Below, in pieces: positions 21,496-33,528 of a DNA stretch of 34,873 nt. Under the pieces are notes generated by a model. That model did not search any database. It saw nothing but the letters and a program-made list of their open reading frames with translations, and was not told the DNA's origin. The translations under genes were made by a program, and so were the position numbers. The DNA is from Oehlia diaphana (taxonomy: Eukaryota; Glomeromycota; Glomeromycetes; Glomerales; Glomeraceae). Location: the NCBI GenBank assembly GCA_003833135.1, contig QZLH01000940.1, positions 8,140 through 43,012 of the forward strand. Direction: 5' to 3'. Numbering within the stretch: position 1 is the first letter of the stretch; every line of letters begins with the position of its first letter.

Positions 21496-21625
21496 TGTCT
21501 AGAAAACATACAGAAGCAACAGAAGTTAATTCGTCAACATTCAATAACAGCGCCTCATGTTCCTGCCGACATTGTCGCGATTCCCGCTGAAATCCTTGCA
21601 ACGTCAGCTTAATAGAACACTGCAT
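21496..21625 (-). pseudogene. Possible exon remnant fused to a MITE
   Basis: An open frame whose first ~43 residues (MQCSIKLTLQGFQRESRQCR, then EHEALLLNVDELTSV) have normal amino-acid composition and clearly higher GC than the surroundings. The frame then runs into the ~90-bp MITE at 21405-21495. It looks like a fragment of a once-coding exon. Family not recognised, and no partner exon is visible nearby. Confidence 0.3.
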
Positions 21626-22113
21626 TCTGCAGATTTACAAACAATTAATTGTTGTTTTGTTTACACTGTACAAGAAGATCTACATGAAACGGCTAAAAAG
21701 TGCGGTGTTTCCATTATATAGAAGCGAACCTGCATAATTTTAATTTTTATGTTTAATTAAAAAAATTTTGTCATCCAGCTCCATATTTCTAGAAAAGGAT
21801 TTATACCGTATACACAAAGAGCTGGGCTATATAGTAGTGATATATAAAATAAAGTGTAATTATGATTCCTTTATTGAGTATTACAAATTAATGATCGCAT
21901 GACCTTTATTTAAATATTATTTTCTCATAACAATGCAAGTTTTTTTATATTGTAAAATTTATAAACTCCGAATTTATTGTAATAATAGGGGTTGACTTCC
22001 TAGGCTGGTTCTTATTCAGTATATAAAATATAAATATTTGTAATTGGTTTAACAATATGAAAATAAATTTCTTTGTTTATGAAATGCAAGAAAGCCAACG
22101 AGTCACATTTAAG

Positions 22114-22163
22114 CCCTATAAAAAAGGTTTGTGCTAAAGTTGTGCCAAACGGGCTAATCATAA
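22114..22163. repeat. Single-ended copy of the 165-bp MITE
   Basis: CCCTATAAAAAAGGTTTGTG through GGGCTAATCATA matches the left ~50 bp of the element at 2395 with one clear mismatch. No right end follows, so it is truncated. Confidence 0.8.
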
Positions 22164-23132
22164 TGTAATTATTAATTTTCATAAATACTTCAGCCTACTT
22201 ATTATCATACTTTTTGTTTTTGGATAAGAATGAACCTAAATGTATGAAATTTGATTCGTACCGCAACGTATTTGTATAGTAATCCCGCTAAAATAGCTTC
22301 TTGATAATTTTAGAAGAAGCCCTTTTTATCAAACGATGTGTCATGTTACACGTATTAATTATGTGATAAATCTATTTAAGTGTAATTATGTAATGTTTTA
22401 TGTCTAATACTATGTCTGATATCGCGATATATATTAATACCGTTGAAATAATTAATCGTTTTAAGCTATTATTAGTTTCGATCGGTCCGAACGATATTTT
22501 TTATGAATACCTTATATATCGATTTATTGAATTGCTTTAAAAAACTTCTAAATATAACATAACCGCGATCTACGGCAGAATGATTATGTTAGTTTACACG
22601 AAATTTCAATAAATTTGTGTATTTTAACATCTTATTATTTGGTAAAGTAAAATTATGCTTAACCAAAAGTTGTATAGAATCTAATTATAGTATTTTACAA
22701 AAGTGGATTTAATATCTCCAAAAGAGCGATAAGCCGGTAATAACGAATTGTTATTTTTAGGCAACAATTCGGATCATTTATACATTTCCAGATTTTATAT
22801 TTGTAAAAATGTTACGCAATGAGATAAAACATATTTATGATTTTAATTAAAATTAGAAGAAAAAGATGTATCAGAAACTGTCTCAAACCATCTATCAAAA
22901 AATTTCTTGTGAAATAAAAATCATAGTAATTAAAATAAATGTTATCTATGTTAACAATATTAAAAGATATTTCCGTTAATAAAATTTTAATTTCGAGAGT
23001 CAGCAAACACGCGACACCAATTATTACGAAATTTCAGATGATAATTGCTATTGTTTTTTTTTTATTATTATTAATATACGTTTTGTGATAATAGTGTCTC
23101 TAATTTATAGAGGGAAACCGTTATTTATATTT
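22164..23132. other. AT-rich stretch without genes
   Basis: Nothing supported. The short open frame at 22812-23006 is an Ile/Asn/Phe-rich chance frame in AT-rich DNA. Confidence 0.4.
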
Positions 23133-23223
23133 ACCTATAAAAAAATTCTGGAAAAAACTCCGATAAATGATAGTTTTTATTCCGAAGAAACTCAGACACA
23201 TCTGAAAATTTTTTTTTATGGGG
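23133..23223. mobile_element. ~90-bp MITE, CCTATAA/TTATGGG ends
   Basis: CCTATAAAAAAATTCTGGAA at the left is mirrored by TCTGAAAATTTTTTTTTATGGG at the right. The interior has CTCCGATAAATGATAG and TCCGAAGAAACTC. Related sequences lie at 21405-21495 and 24841-24929. The open frame 23085-23279 simply reads through it. Confidence 0.6.
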
Positions 23224-24840
23224 TGTTTTTATTGTACGTCATCACGTGCGGACTGAAAAACGTGAAATTTTGTGAATAATGGGTCCGGTTTTTGTCATTC
23301 CCATTCCTTAAAATCAGCGCTTTTGAAAAGTGCACGCCGAATAACAACAATAAAAGGAGTAGTTTTCAACTTTTAGGTCGAAGTTGGAAGAAGTTCGGCC
23401 GATTACCCTTCTCCGTCCTTTTTTTAAGCAGCGACTGAAGTTGCGTATTATACAATAAGTATTTTTTATAATTTCCTGATATACTTTTATCTTTATATAA
23501 TTATATCTCTATAATTCTACCTATATTAATTTATATAATAATAAAAGTCCTACAGCATTTACTTTACTTTTAATTTATTTTTTATTATTCCAACTTATTC
23601 TAACTTATGAAGTTACTTAAATTCCTTTAATCTTCATGTACTTATAGTCCTTCGTACTTTTTTAAATGAAATGTAAAGTGGTAATTGATCTGAGGCACAA
23701 TTTAATATAACATAATTAATTTAGCAGTAGATAACGATTGTAACGTAAAATAATATTTTTCAATATAATTTATTCGTATTTTATTTCGTTATGAAAAAAA
23801 TGCGATTTTTTATATATTATAAAAATTTTTTGTAACTTTGGAAGTATAAAGGTGAACCATCAAATTTTGAAAAGAATTTCTATTTATTACATTATAAAAT
23901 TATCTTTTTATTACAATTATTAAATTATATATTGTTAAATTTCTAAAATTACAAAATAGTTTATTCAGTTTATTTTGATAAAATAAATTTTATGAAGTAA
24001 AAAATAAGAATCGGGGAATTTAGAAACTAAAAAATACAATCAAAAATTGTACATAATTTTCCTTTTTCGTGAGAAACAATTTTCTTTTTGGAATTTGGGT
24101 AGCATCACGTGAGTTTAAGTCATATGAATTTATCATAGAAGAATCTGATTTTATTAGGATGATTGATATAATTGTATATATATTAATCTTACATTTAAAA
24201 ATATTTTAAGAAATGCATACAGAGAATCAGGGAAAAAACTATAATAAATAATATAGTAAAATCTCCCCAGTTTTCACATTTTTTCTTATTAAAAACTACA
24301 AGTATTTTAAGATAAAAATTACTTCACTTTTTTTTTTTGCAAAATTTTCTGATTGTCGTGCAAAATAAATCTGACCAATAAAATTCGCCAAATTACGTAC
24401 AGATGGACTAGCCTTATATGGAATTGTATAGTATATATAAAATAACCAAATTTGGTTTTGTATTCGCACTTTTTTTTGAATTTATTTCTTTTTCTTTTTT
24501 TTTTACGTCGAATATACTGTGATTAGTGAAATTTCGAATTTATTGGTTAAAAAAAATTAAAAAAAAATTAATATTTTCTTTTCTTTTTGTGATTATTCTA
24601 TGTAATATATTGCGTGAATAACTCATCCGATAAAATATTAGAAGTTAATTGTTATTCTCGCTTTTTGCCGAATATTGTTTAGTAAAGAAACGCCCAATCG
24701 GCTTTTATTAAGAAAAGTGTACCTTCAGAGTTATAGCCAATACTAAGTTTCAAGAAGATATGTGCTTTTAAATAAAACAATAACATGGTAAGTTTTTTCA
24801 ATTTTTAATTTCTAAACATGGTTGTATTACCGTTCTTTAT
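23224..24840. other. AT-rich stretch; one less AT-rich patch
   Basis: Bases 23280-23430 are noticeably richer in G and C (TGGGTCCGG, TGCACGCCG, AGTTCGGCCG) but carry no open frame or structure I recognise. The remainder is AT-rich spacer without genes. Confidence 0.35.
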
Positions 24841-24929
24841 CCTTATAAAAAATTTTCAGAAAATTGTTCATACGTCGGAGATTTTTTTGGAATCATTTAT
24901 CGGAGTTTCCCAGAAGATTTTTTATGGGT
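24841..24929. mobile_element. ~89-bp MITE, CCTTATAA/TTATGGG ends
   Basis: CCTTATAAAAAATTTTCAGA at the left mirrors CCAGAAGATTTTTTATGGG at the right. Internal TCGGAG..ATCATTTATCGGAG relates it to the 23133 element. TAT lies on both flanks, a possible 3-bp duplication. Confidence 0.55.
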
Positions 24930-25151
24930 ATTCACATTTTTATTAATTGATGTCACAAAATAGGAAATTATTTTATTATCCAATTCAAACTTTGATTTTT
25001 TTTATACCAATCTTATTAAGTATGTGATTCACTATAGCTATTTAATATAAAAACAATATTTAGAATCAGATTAATTATTAATAAAAAAATTTTATAATTT
25101 TATTCACTGCAGCACCCAAATATACCACATAACAAATAATAATAGTCGCAT

Positions 25152-25153
25152 CC

Positions 25154-25184
<31 letters not shown>

Positions 25185-25735
25185 CTTTCCTTTTTTTTTT
25201 TTTTTTTTTTTTCTTTTACTCATTCCCTTATTTATTTCTGTTAGCTCTGCGATAAAGTACTTCTATCTAGTTATACAGTATAATCAAGGTATGATTTTCT
25301 TTCGTTCTTTTTGGTTTCCTTTTTTTCTTATATTTCTTTACTTACTAACTTAATTTTATTTTTTTCTCTAATTATTCTTTATGGGTTTTAATTTCCTTAA
25401 TTGTTTTATTAATCTCCTTTTCATCCCCTTTATTTTTTCCATTGCCTGATATCTTTTCATCATATTTTCATTTCTCTTTATCTTTTCCATTACGTTTCGT
25501 TCTTCTTTTATTTTTTTCTACCACATTTTGTTTCTCTTTATCTTATTTTTCGTCCTTTATCTTTTTTGTTACTTTTTCATATTCTAATTTCCTTTATTTC
25601 TTATCATTCTTTCATCTTTTTCTAATTCTCCTTCATTTTTTTTTATTTTTTTTAAACAATTTCATTCTTTTTCATTCAATTCTTTTTTTTTAATCCCTAT
25701 TTATCTATTTTTTTGTTATTACTAGGTTTTCTTTT
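25152..25735 (+). repeat. Long polypyrimidine tract
   Basis: Nearly 600 bases dominated by T and C on the plus strand. It starts with two T runs of roughly 28 bases and continues as TTTCTTT/TTCATTT low-complexity sequence. The open frame 25442-25693, rich in Phe, Leu and Ser, is an artefact of this composition. Confidence 0.85.
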
Positions 25736-25984
25736 TTCATATTATTATAGTCCTGCTAATATAAAAACTTTGATTTATGAGTGTATAAGTTTATAGTTAA
25801 TATTGTATTTCAAATAAAATTTTATGTCATTTATTATTTTCATTATTGTAAATAAAATATGTTCTTTAAAATTTAGCGATATTTATTTTTGCAAAAATTT
25901 CTTGTTTTCGATTTTTAAACCTTTAATTCTAGCCAAATAATTTATAATTCGAGCCAAAATTATAGTCAGACGAAAGTTCTCTAG

Positions 25985-26194
25985 CCCTGTTCAATGGATC
26001 GGATTTATCGTAAATTTACACCCTTAGATAATTGGTTGCTGATGCGGTCAGCGGTCAGTCAAATAGGTGTTCACCCAGATCGATTTATAATAAACAACAC
26101 GTCTGCCCTATAACATATTATGAATAATTGTTACTATGTCTGATTGGTAATACATTTTTTCGGTCAATCCGATACGATCAAGAATTGAGCAGGG
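25985..26194. mobile_element. 210-bp MITE, CCCTG ends
   Basis: CCCTGTTCAATGGATCGGATTTATCG at the left is mirrored by CGATACGATC..AATTGAGCAGGG at the right, with a small indel. No clean target duplication is seen. CCCTG/CAGGG termini would fit a hAT-like family, but this is weak. Confidence 0.55.
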
Positions 26195-27250
26195 TTTCTT
26201 ATTATATAGTTCATTGAATAAGCCCAGTGGTCACATGTTCAATAAAAATAACAAATTTAGTAATCAAAATTTAATGTAATCAGTATTAATAAAATGGTAA
26301 ATTTGGCGTTTATTTATGCTCCACAGACGCCCCAAATTTTTTTATCGTAAATTTTGACCCATCCGGAATTTATATTTTGATTAAAATTATTGAAAAAGTT
26401 AAAGTAAATGTAATACTGTTAAAATTGGCGTGCTGGGGAAATTTGTCGATCATTGATTAGTAATTTCCTTAAATAATAATTTTTGCCTCTTATGAAACAC
26501 CAGCTAAAGCCAAAATTTTTGAGTAATTTAACTTTGTTCATGATCAGAAAAGTGAACCAATAAAAAAAATTTTTTCCAAAATTTGGATTTTTGATTTCTA
26601 ATAATAATAAGGTTTCTTTGTTATTCTTATTTCCGTATATTCCGAAATGACTAATGATAAATGAAAACGCTTGAAAGAAACGCGATTTTAAAACCAATCG
26701 GTGGACGTAGTAAGGACAATACGAAAATACCTACTTTTATTATTATACAGATAAAAAATAATACTGTATATCACTTTTGTCGTATAATGACAGAATAATA
26801 TAATTTAAATTTTATTTTGTTTCTGCATTTTCCATTTAATAATCGATGCACAGATTATATCATAAAACTTAATTTTCTCCGATTTCGGCCGAATTAACAC
26901 CAATAGTAGTTAGATCTTTGGCGCAAAGTCTTTCCATAAATAACATTACACTTTCCTTGGCTGATTGTACGTAATTAGTTACCCTGCATTTTATCTTAGC
27001 AACTACTACTTAGTAATTATTAATAATGAAACAAAGAGGGGATAGTTCATAATACATTTTTAGTTAAAAGAACGGATTCAAAGGATAATGCAATATACTA
27101 TAAGTTCTGATTTGTGCTAATATTTGATTGATATTATTGCACGTACTTATTTGATTTATTCGCATCCGTAACATGAATATTTTTTTTACGCGACTTTTTT
27201 ACTTACCAGAAAGTGAACGGCATGGACGCAAATGGTTAAATATAGATATA
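26195..27250. other. AT-rich stretch without supported genes
   Basis: Contains an open frame at 26419-26697 (minus) rich in Phe, Asn and Lys, without recognisable motifs, lying in sequence with short inverted words (CCAAAATTT, AAATTTTGG). I treat it as repeat-derived. Confidence 0.35.
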
Positions 27251-27251
27251 A

Positions 27252-27336
27252 TTTTTTTTTTTTTTTTATAAACGTATTTTATTTTGTTCTTTTTTTTTTT
27301 TTATAAACGTATTTTATTTTATTCTTTTTTTTTTTT

Positions 27337-27415
<79 letters not shown>
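27252..27415 (+). repeat. Poly-T tracts with duplicated spacer
   Basis: Several long T runs separated by TATAAACGTATTTTATTTTGTTC and then the same spacer with one change, giving a ~43-bp direct repeat, followed by about 90 bases of almost pure T. Confidence 0.85.
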
Positions 27416-27417
<2 letters not shown>

Positions 27418-27648
27418 GAAGTCAAATATATTTATTAAGAAATAAGAAAAATTACAAAAAAGGAAGAGATCTATATTATAGTATTTCATTAGATATAAAT
27501 TAATTAATGCACATCATTACTAGTTTTTTATTGTAGGCTTAATATGGTTAGCTGTTTAATGCACATCAGCCCTCCCCATAATTTATATGCTAATGACAAT
27601 AAGTAACTTAAATATTAATTGACTTAATCAGCCGATATGGTATACTAA

Positions 27649-27865
27649 CGTTGGCCACTGCATATAATATCCCAAAAATAGTACCCCATGATTAAGGCCC
27701 GGGTAATCACCCATGCTACCTAGTTCTCTCTAATAATTTATTACTTTTCATATAATTTATATCCAAATATAATACCCGATGCGCCCGCGGGTACTATTCA
27801 ATTTAAAATATCGAAAATATCGAGGTCTTGAATATGCCCCTGGGTACTATATGCAGTGGCCAACG
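27649..27865. mobile_element. 217-bp inverted-repeat element
   Basis: Begins CGTTGGCCACTGCATATA and ends with TATATGCAGTGGCCAACG, an 18-bp inverted repeat with one internal difference. It extends imperfectly into TACCCC/GGGTA. The interior is unusually GC-rich for the window (AAGGCCCGGGTAATCACCC). No convincing target duplication. Confidence 0.7.
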
Positions 27866-29867
27866 GTAGATCTTATTTAGGTATAATTACAATGAATTTA
27901 TACAAATCACATAATGACACGCAAAAGATCTTTTGAATAACATTGACAATATTCTTTTATTGACTGGCATTTGTAATACCTAGTGTCTTGATTTTTTATT
28001 GTAAACATCAATGTCCAATCTTTATTTTTTTCATTTGTAAGATCTGCCCAAAATAGATAATTTAATGATAGATTAATAAGTGTTGGCATTTGACTCGATG
28101 ATCGGAATGTCGATTATTTTAATACGCCACAATATTTCAAGAAAAATATTTTAGTGAAAACTTTTATTTTTAATTTCAATTTGTATTGTTTACCTCTGAA
28201 TTTTATACTAGTAAATAAGTTATGCGAATAATTAAATATATTTATGATTTTTAAATTCTTCGTCACATGTTTGAAGAAGGTGTCGCGAAATAAATGAAAT
28301 ATTATTAATAAAATTCGATTCCACAAGAATGTACTATGACATTAAAGATAAACCTTGGTAAATATCAAGTTATAATGCCATCATACTAATATTATTTACT
28401 TCTTTTGTACTACCATAATGTAGAATTTGCTTATTTTTCATAATCCTTTTTGCGTTTTTCTTTTGAATCTTAACAATTTATCAAATCGAATAAATAAAAA
28501 TCTAAAATTGAATTCATAATCGAAAGTGTTTTTACCGAAAAGAAAAATAGTTACTTTCTTGTATAATGACGAAATTAGAGTTTGATTCCATTATCCGTTC
28601 GAATATTCAACAAAAATAGTAATTTATAGTTACGAATAAGTGACTGAAATAAAAAATTTTAGAATTAAAAATGAATTAGACAGAAGTTATTAATATCCGT
28701 TCAATAACGGATCCCAAACTATGTATTTTTTAAATTAATTCAAAAAGTATTTTATTGTCGATAATATGCAAATTTAGAAGCTTGATGAATCTAAGAGATG
28801 AAGGTATCGACAAAGTGGATTATTTTCCCGACTTAACACATGTGACATCCGAGGTGCGTGACAAATAGGATCAAACTACTCAAAAAGTGAACGTGCAGCC
28901 GTATCCATATTAGGTATAAAGCAAGTTTGTTTCGGTATATTAATTCTGTTATAGTAGCAATAATTATTTCACAGAACTTTCAGTGACTCAAATTTTTTAT
29001 ATAAGCAGAACACAAATAAACAAACGTAAAGGTTACTATTTTAAAAATTCACTTCTGATTGCCGAATTTGTTATTGATTTAATTGATCATGAGACCTCAA
29101 TGAAAAATAAAGAACCAATAATTCTTATTTTTTTTTCAAATAAATAAATAAATCAATCAAATCAAATCGTGTATATTTAGATTAAAATTTTTTGATGATG
29201 ATTAGTCAAAAAAATCTCATCTAATAAAATACATTATCTACTTTGTGATAATATATAATTAATGCACTAATGAAACTTACCACTACTTTACAAAATTGTT
29301 GTCTAAGAGATTACATATTAATTTTATGTTTGTTTGTTTAATTTGTGTCAAATGAACAAATATCCTTATAATAAGCTAAATAATATTATTTTAACTTTAT
29401 TTTGAGCGTATACTTTTTTTGGCTATAACTTACAGTCAAGTTGATTGTGCGGAAAAGAGTGAATACGTGGAAATATCCGATAATATATGTGAAATAGTTA
29501 TTCATGCGGTCAATATCAAATAAAAATATATTAACAGAAAAAATAATGAAAATTAATTAGACTAACAAATTTATTCATTTTGTAAATCGTAATAATTTAT
29601 TAATTAAAAGTGAGAAGAGCTAATCGTAAAAAAGGAATTGAACTACATTATATGTATTATTTATAGTTTATAAAGATAGTTTTATTTAGTTAGACTATTT
29701 CCTAATTAGTTAAAGTCGATGATCATTATAAATCTTAAGTTACATAATTTCTTAATGCATAAAATAAATTGTGTTTGCGATATAAATTAAAGTAATTTTT
29801 ATTTTTCTGTTTGTCCGATTTGTCATTCATCGATTTTGCCTTGATAAGTTGTGAATATCGATAGTGA
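27866..29867. other. AT-rich intergenic stretch without genes
   Basis: The two short minus frames at 27907-28089 and 28114-28326 lack motifs and normal composition. No tRNA or structured repeat seen. Confidence 0.4.
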
Positions 29868-30290
29868 TTATTTATCATTACTTTTATCAAGATTCTCGTC
29901 AGATGAGATAGAAGATGGATTTTTATTATTGGTATTGCAATTTTGTGTTGTAAAAATTACGAGTTTTTGTAAATTTTCTAAAGTAAATTTAGATAAATCG
30001 TATTCAAGTTCGCATGGTACACTATTCAAAGTAAACTTTGCGTTAAAGATAGAAGTTTTATTTTTTTTATTCTTATTTAAAGGAGTTTTATAATAATTTT
30101 TAATAACTTCTTCTATTTTATTTACTTTACTAGAAAAAAGTTTGACAGAATCGCTCATCTCTTTACAATCTGGACAAGCTTTATGTATTTTTCTTTTTTT
30201 TAATCGATTTGCATTATTATCGATACGAATTTTTTGGACATGATACGGTGGTGTTCCGCGCGTTTTTTGATCATAATTTTTTGATGACAT
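29868..30290 (-). CDS. Small basic CxxC protein, paralog 3 of 3
   Basis: Single-exon gene of 140 codons. I place the start at the ATG at 30288-30290 because MSSKNYDQ matches paralog 2; the frame stays open 35 codons upstream only from a TTG, and that extension has no counterpart in the other copies. Order of features: RGTPPYHVQKI, basic NRLKKRKIHK, ACPDCKE with C39 and C42, SSKVNKIEE at 53-61, a Lys/Asn-rich loop, then FNAKFTLNSVPCE, YDLSKFTLENLQKL and FTTQNC at about 82-118. The tail is Asn/Ser/Asp-rich. It is closest to paralog 1, sharing VIFTTQNC and the PSSI tail motif. Function unknown. Confidence 0.75.
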   Translation of the reverse strand: MSSKNYDQKTRGTPPYHVQKIRIDNNANRLKKRKIHKACPDCKEMSDSVKLFSSKVNKIEEVIKNYYKTPLNKNKKNKTSIFNAKFTLNSVPCELEYDLSKFTLENLQKLVIFTTQNCNTNNKNPSSISSDENLDKSNDK

Positions 30291-31133
30291 TGGAACGAAA
30301 GTGAAAGAAGTAGGATTGGATCTTATAAACTTATTGTCTTTAAAAATATGGATTATTGATAAAAAATTTGGTTTTTTATAGTTTTTTGTTCCCAACGGAT
30401 AATTATAATCCGAAATATTTACTTTAATAAATATATTATTAATTTAAGATTTACTTTTATCTTAAATGTCATTAAAATGTTAGATTTGCAATATAATATC
30501 AGTTTATAATTCAGGTATTTCAAGTCTTCACCAATAAAAATAATCATCTAGATAATTATTAAAATATTTTATTGGACAACTGCTTATAGATGCTAGGGTG
30601 TGCATTTATTAGAAAGGAATACTTCATTTATGTAGTATATTAAGTAATGAACTTTCAAGAACAATGTATTCTTTTCATTTGTTTCAATAATAGATATTTT
30701 TTCATAAAATCGGTACAGTCAATTTGTCTGATTTGACTAAAATACCCCTGATATACTTTATAGTTCCGGCATTTTTTTGATTTTTTTTTTATGTTGTTAA
30801 TAAATATGAACCACATATTACATATTGATACATTGAGACGGGATTGTTACGTCTAATTTAGTAATACATCATTCTGCGTCACTTTCAAAATGGTGTGACT
30901 CAATATATTTAGATTATTGTATTCGCCTTCTATCAATCAATCACTATAAGGTTTGTAGAAGGTCTGATATGTCCTTTCACAAGGTCAATTTGTTTCACAA
31001 AGTCACATCAGCAATGTCGTAATTCCAAAGATGTAAGGAATTTATGATTGTAATAATATACTATTAAACCTTCATATAAATTAGTTGTAAATATTATGTA
31101 CGCCACGAATAATTTTTTTTTTTTTTTTTGGTG

Positions 31134-31162
31134 ATTCCGTAAATGTGATGCATTTACGGAAT
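31134..31162. repeat. Perfect 12-bp-arm hairpin
   Basis: ATTCCGTAAATG, a 5-base loop TGATG, then CATTTACGGAAT. It probably forms one end of a degenerate inverted-repeat element extending to about 31262, where AATGTATCACATTCACGG, TTTTTACGGAAATTACGG and TTATAGGG reappear. Confidence 0.6.
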
Positions 31163-31683
31163 TTATAGCCTCAAAACATGGAAATTATCTAAGTTGTTTA
31201 AATAGTTATTTCTTCGCAAATGTATCACATTCACGGAGTTTTTACGGAAATTACGGTTATAGGGATTTTTCTTTGTCAACTTGCTAATTTGAGTTTGATT
31301 CAATTTTGAATAGTACAAATATTCTGACTCATAGCTGTTATTATTAATTGAAAGAATGTATGACAATGTTTCATTTTACAGGATTTTTTAAGCAATTGTT
31401 TAAATCAATTTTATTGTTACGATACATCGAACTTTCTCATAAAGAAATTTCTAACAAGCTGTCTCACCGTATAATGTATATAATTAATTTACAATAAAAC
31501 GCGTAGATATCACAGATAATCATTTAAAAATATATTATGCATTTGATGTATTATAAAATTTTCTGTTTCACGTTCAAGAAAATTCCCCAAGATTTAACTT
31601 TACATATATACTGAAAATCAAATATTAACAACCAAAATTTATAAATATATCTACCTATAAAAACACCTATTACAATAAGTAAT

Positions 31684-31770
31684 AGTTATTTCACGGGGAG
31701 TCCTGAATATCAATGATTTTCACGGCGCAGCCGTGAAATTTATGATATTTATGCGATACGTGAAATAACT
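31684..31770. repeat. 87-nt long imperfect hairpin
   Basis: The outer arms AGTTATTTCACG (31684-31695) and CGTGAAATAACT (31759-31770) are perfect 12-bp complements. The inner arms TTTCACGGC and GCCGTGAAA around a GCA loop (31718-31738) are perfect 9-bp complements. Between them, GAATATCAATGA pairs imperfectly with TTTATGATATTTAT. A minus-strand open frame across it (31691-31912) is probably incidental. Confidence 0.7.
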
Positions 31771-31912
31771 CTTTTATCTCATGGAGACTAACGTCCAGTG
31801 ATGGGAGAGAGTGGGAGAGGTATAAATAAACTATAAAAATACGTGAGCATGAATATATCATCCGAAAAATTACAGGCATGAATATATCATCAAAAAAATC
31901 ACTGGCGACCAA

Positions 31913-33528
31913 GGATATTCTATGATTATAATATGTAAAAACCTAATTTAGTATTTATTATCTCAATACACCCTGCATATATTCATTATTTTATACGTGT
32001 TAACCTACTATTCTTTAATAGGACATTTTTTGATGGTTATATTATGATCAGATTGAAATATTCTGTTTCAAGTTGGATTTGGGATATAATAGCCGAGTTT
32101 AGGCTAAATATATAATAAGTTTCGGAATTTCAAACCAGCTAATAAAAATTTGAATATTAAATATATAGTAATAATCGGGAATTTTCGTATGTAATGTTAC
32201 ATTGTTAAGGATTATCATGCAAGTGACCAAGTGACAAAATTAATATGTTTCTTACAATATATTCATTTTTATTGCTGTTTTATAAATATGGTAACATTCA
32301 TTACATTTTTTTTTCAAAATTTACATGAATGTTTTTTAGAAAGTGTTATGTAGTAGTGAGCATATAGACGTGAAGTAACCATTTGACATATTTCTCAGCC
32401 CGATTCGAAATTAATCATGCAATTTATACTTCTCTCTAGGATGACGTGACGTAATCATGCTGATGGAACTGACGTATAATAACTTGTGTAACTCCGATTT
32501 ATTGGATTTTTATTAATGATAATTCCTTTTATGCTGTGTAAATAATTAGGCGGTTATTTTGTGATTATGCGATTGTTCTTACGTGATATCCCTTTATTAT
32601 AAGCCTATACCCACCCATATAATCTTTACGTTACTCATATAATATAAGACCTTCAATACCCGCCCCTAAAATATTACATAGTAAATGACATGGCCATTAT
32701 ATTATTCCATTAAAGCGGATGTACTAGTTAAATGAGAGTAATAATATTATTTGTTGGGAACTATAATATATCGCAATATAATAATACCGATACTAAAAAA
32801 AGAAATTAAAAATTTCATTAAACTATACACTATTAAAAAGGGACAAAAGAAAAATATCGGTACATGTTATATCGCGAAATTATATACTAGGTAACGGTGA
32901 CCGTTAAACGTCCGACTGCACGTTTTCCAAAGTGAAATCTTATTAGTGTTAAATTTTGCAACGATTTATAAACATCACGAGCACAACTTCTTTCACGTTG
33001 ATTATGAGTTTAATTTTGCATTTTCGAAGTGTTCCAGGATGAATAAATACAGACTGGCTATTCATTTTATATCTTAAATTTATTATAATAACAAAAATAA
33101 ATTACAAAAGATTTAAGTTATATTACCAACTAAATTTATTATATAGTACGTCTTATGAAGGTTAAACTAAAGTTTAATAAAGTCTAAGAGTATAAAAAGT
33201 ATTAAGCTTAAATAAAGTATATATATGTCACGTGTATATAAGTCTCGTATTGGATAGATAAATATTGCATGCTTTTGCGTAGTATGTAAAAGTCCTCCAC
33301 TCCGCTTCAATTGGGACATGAAAAATTACAATTATTGACTGTACGCACAATTTGAAATTTGAAATATATTTAAGTTTAACCAAAATTTAATAACCCGGCA
33401 CCGGAAGAATTGTTGTGTCATACTCATTTATTTACTATAATCCTTGAGGTTAAGTATTATATATTTTTTGCGTTTAATTTCATAAGACTAGAAATTCTGA
33501 TCTTAAAAATTGCCATATGAAACAAATG
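31913..33528. other. AT-rich stretch without genes
   Basis: No supported gene or bounded repeat. Some locally richer patches exist (around 32890-32930, TAACGGTGACCGTTAAACG, a short palindrome), but no open frames. Confidence 0.4.

Noticed and set aside
25442..25693. 83-residue plus-strand open frame rich in Phe and Leu, resembling a membrane protein
   Set aside because: It lies wholly within the polypyrimidine tract, so hydrophobicity is forced by T-rich codons.
26419..26697. 92-residue minus-strand frame
   Set aside because: Phe/Asn/Lys-rich with no motif and in sequence with inverted words; more likely repeat-derived than a gene.
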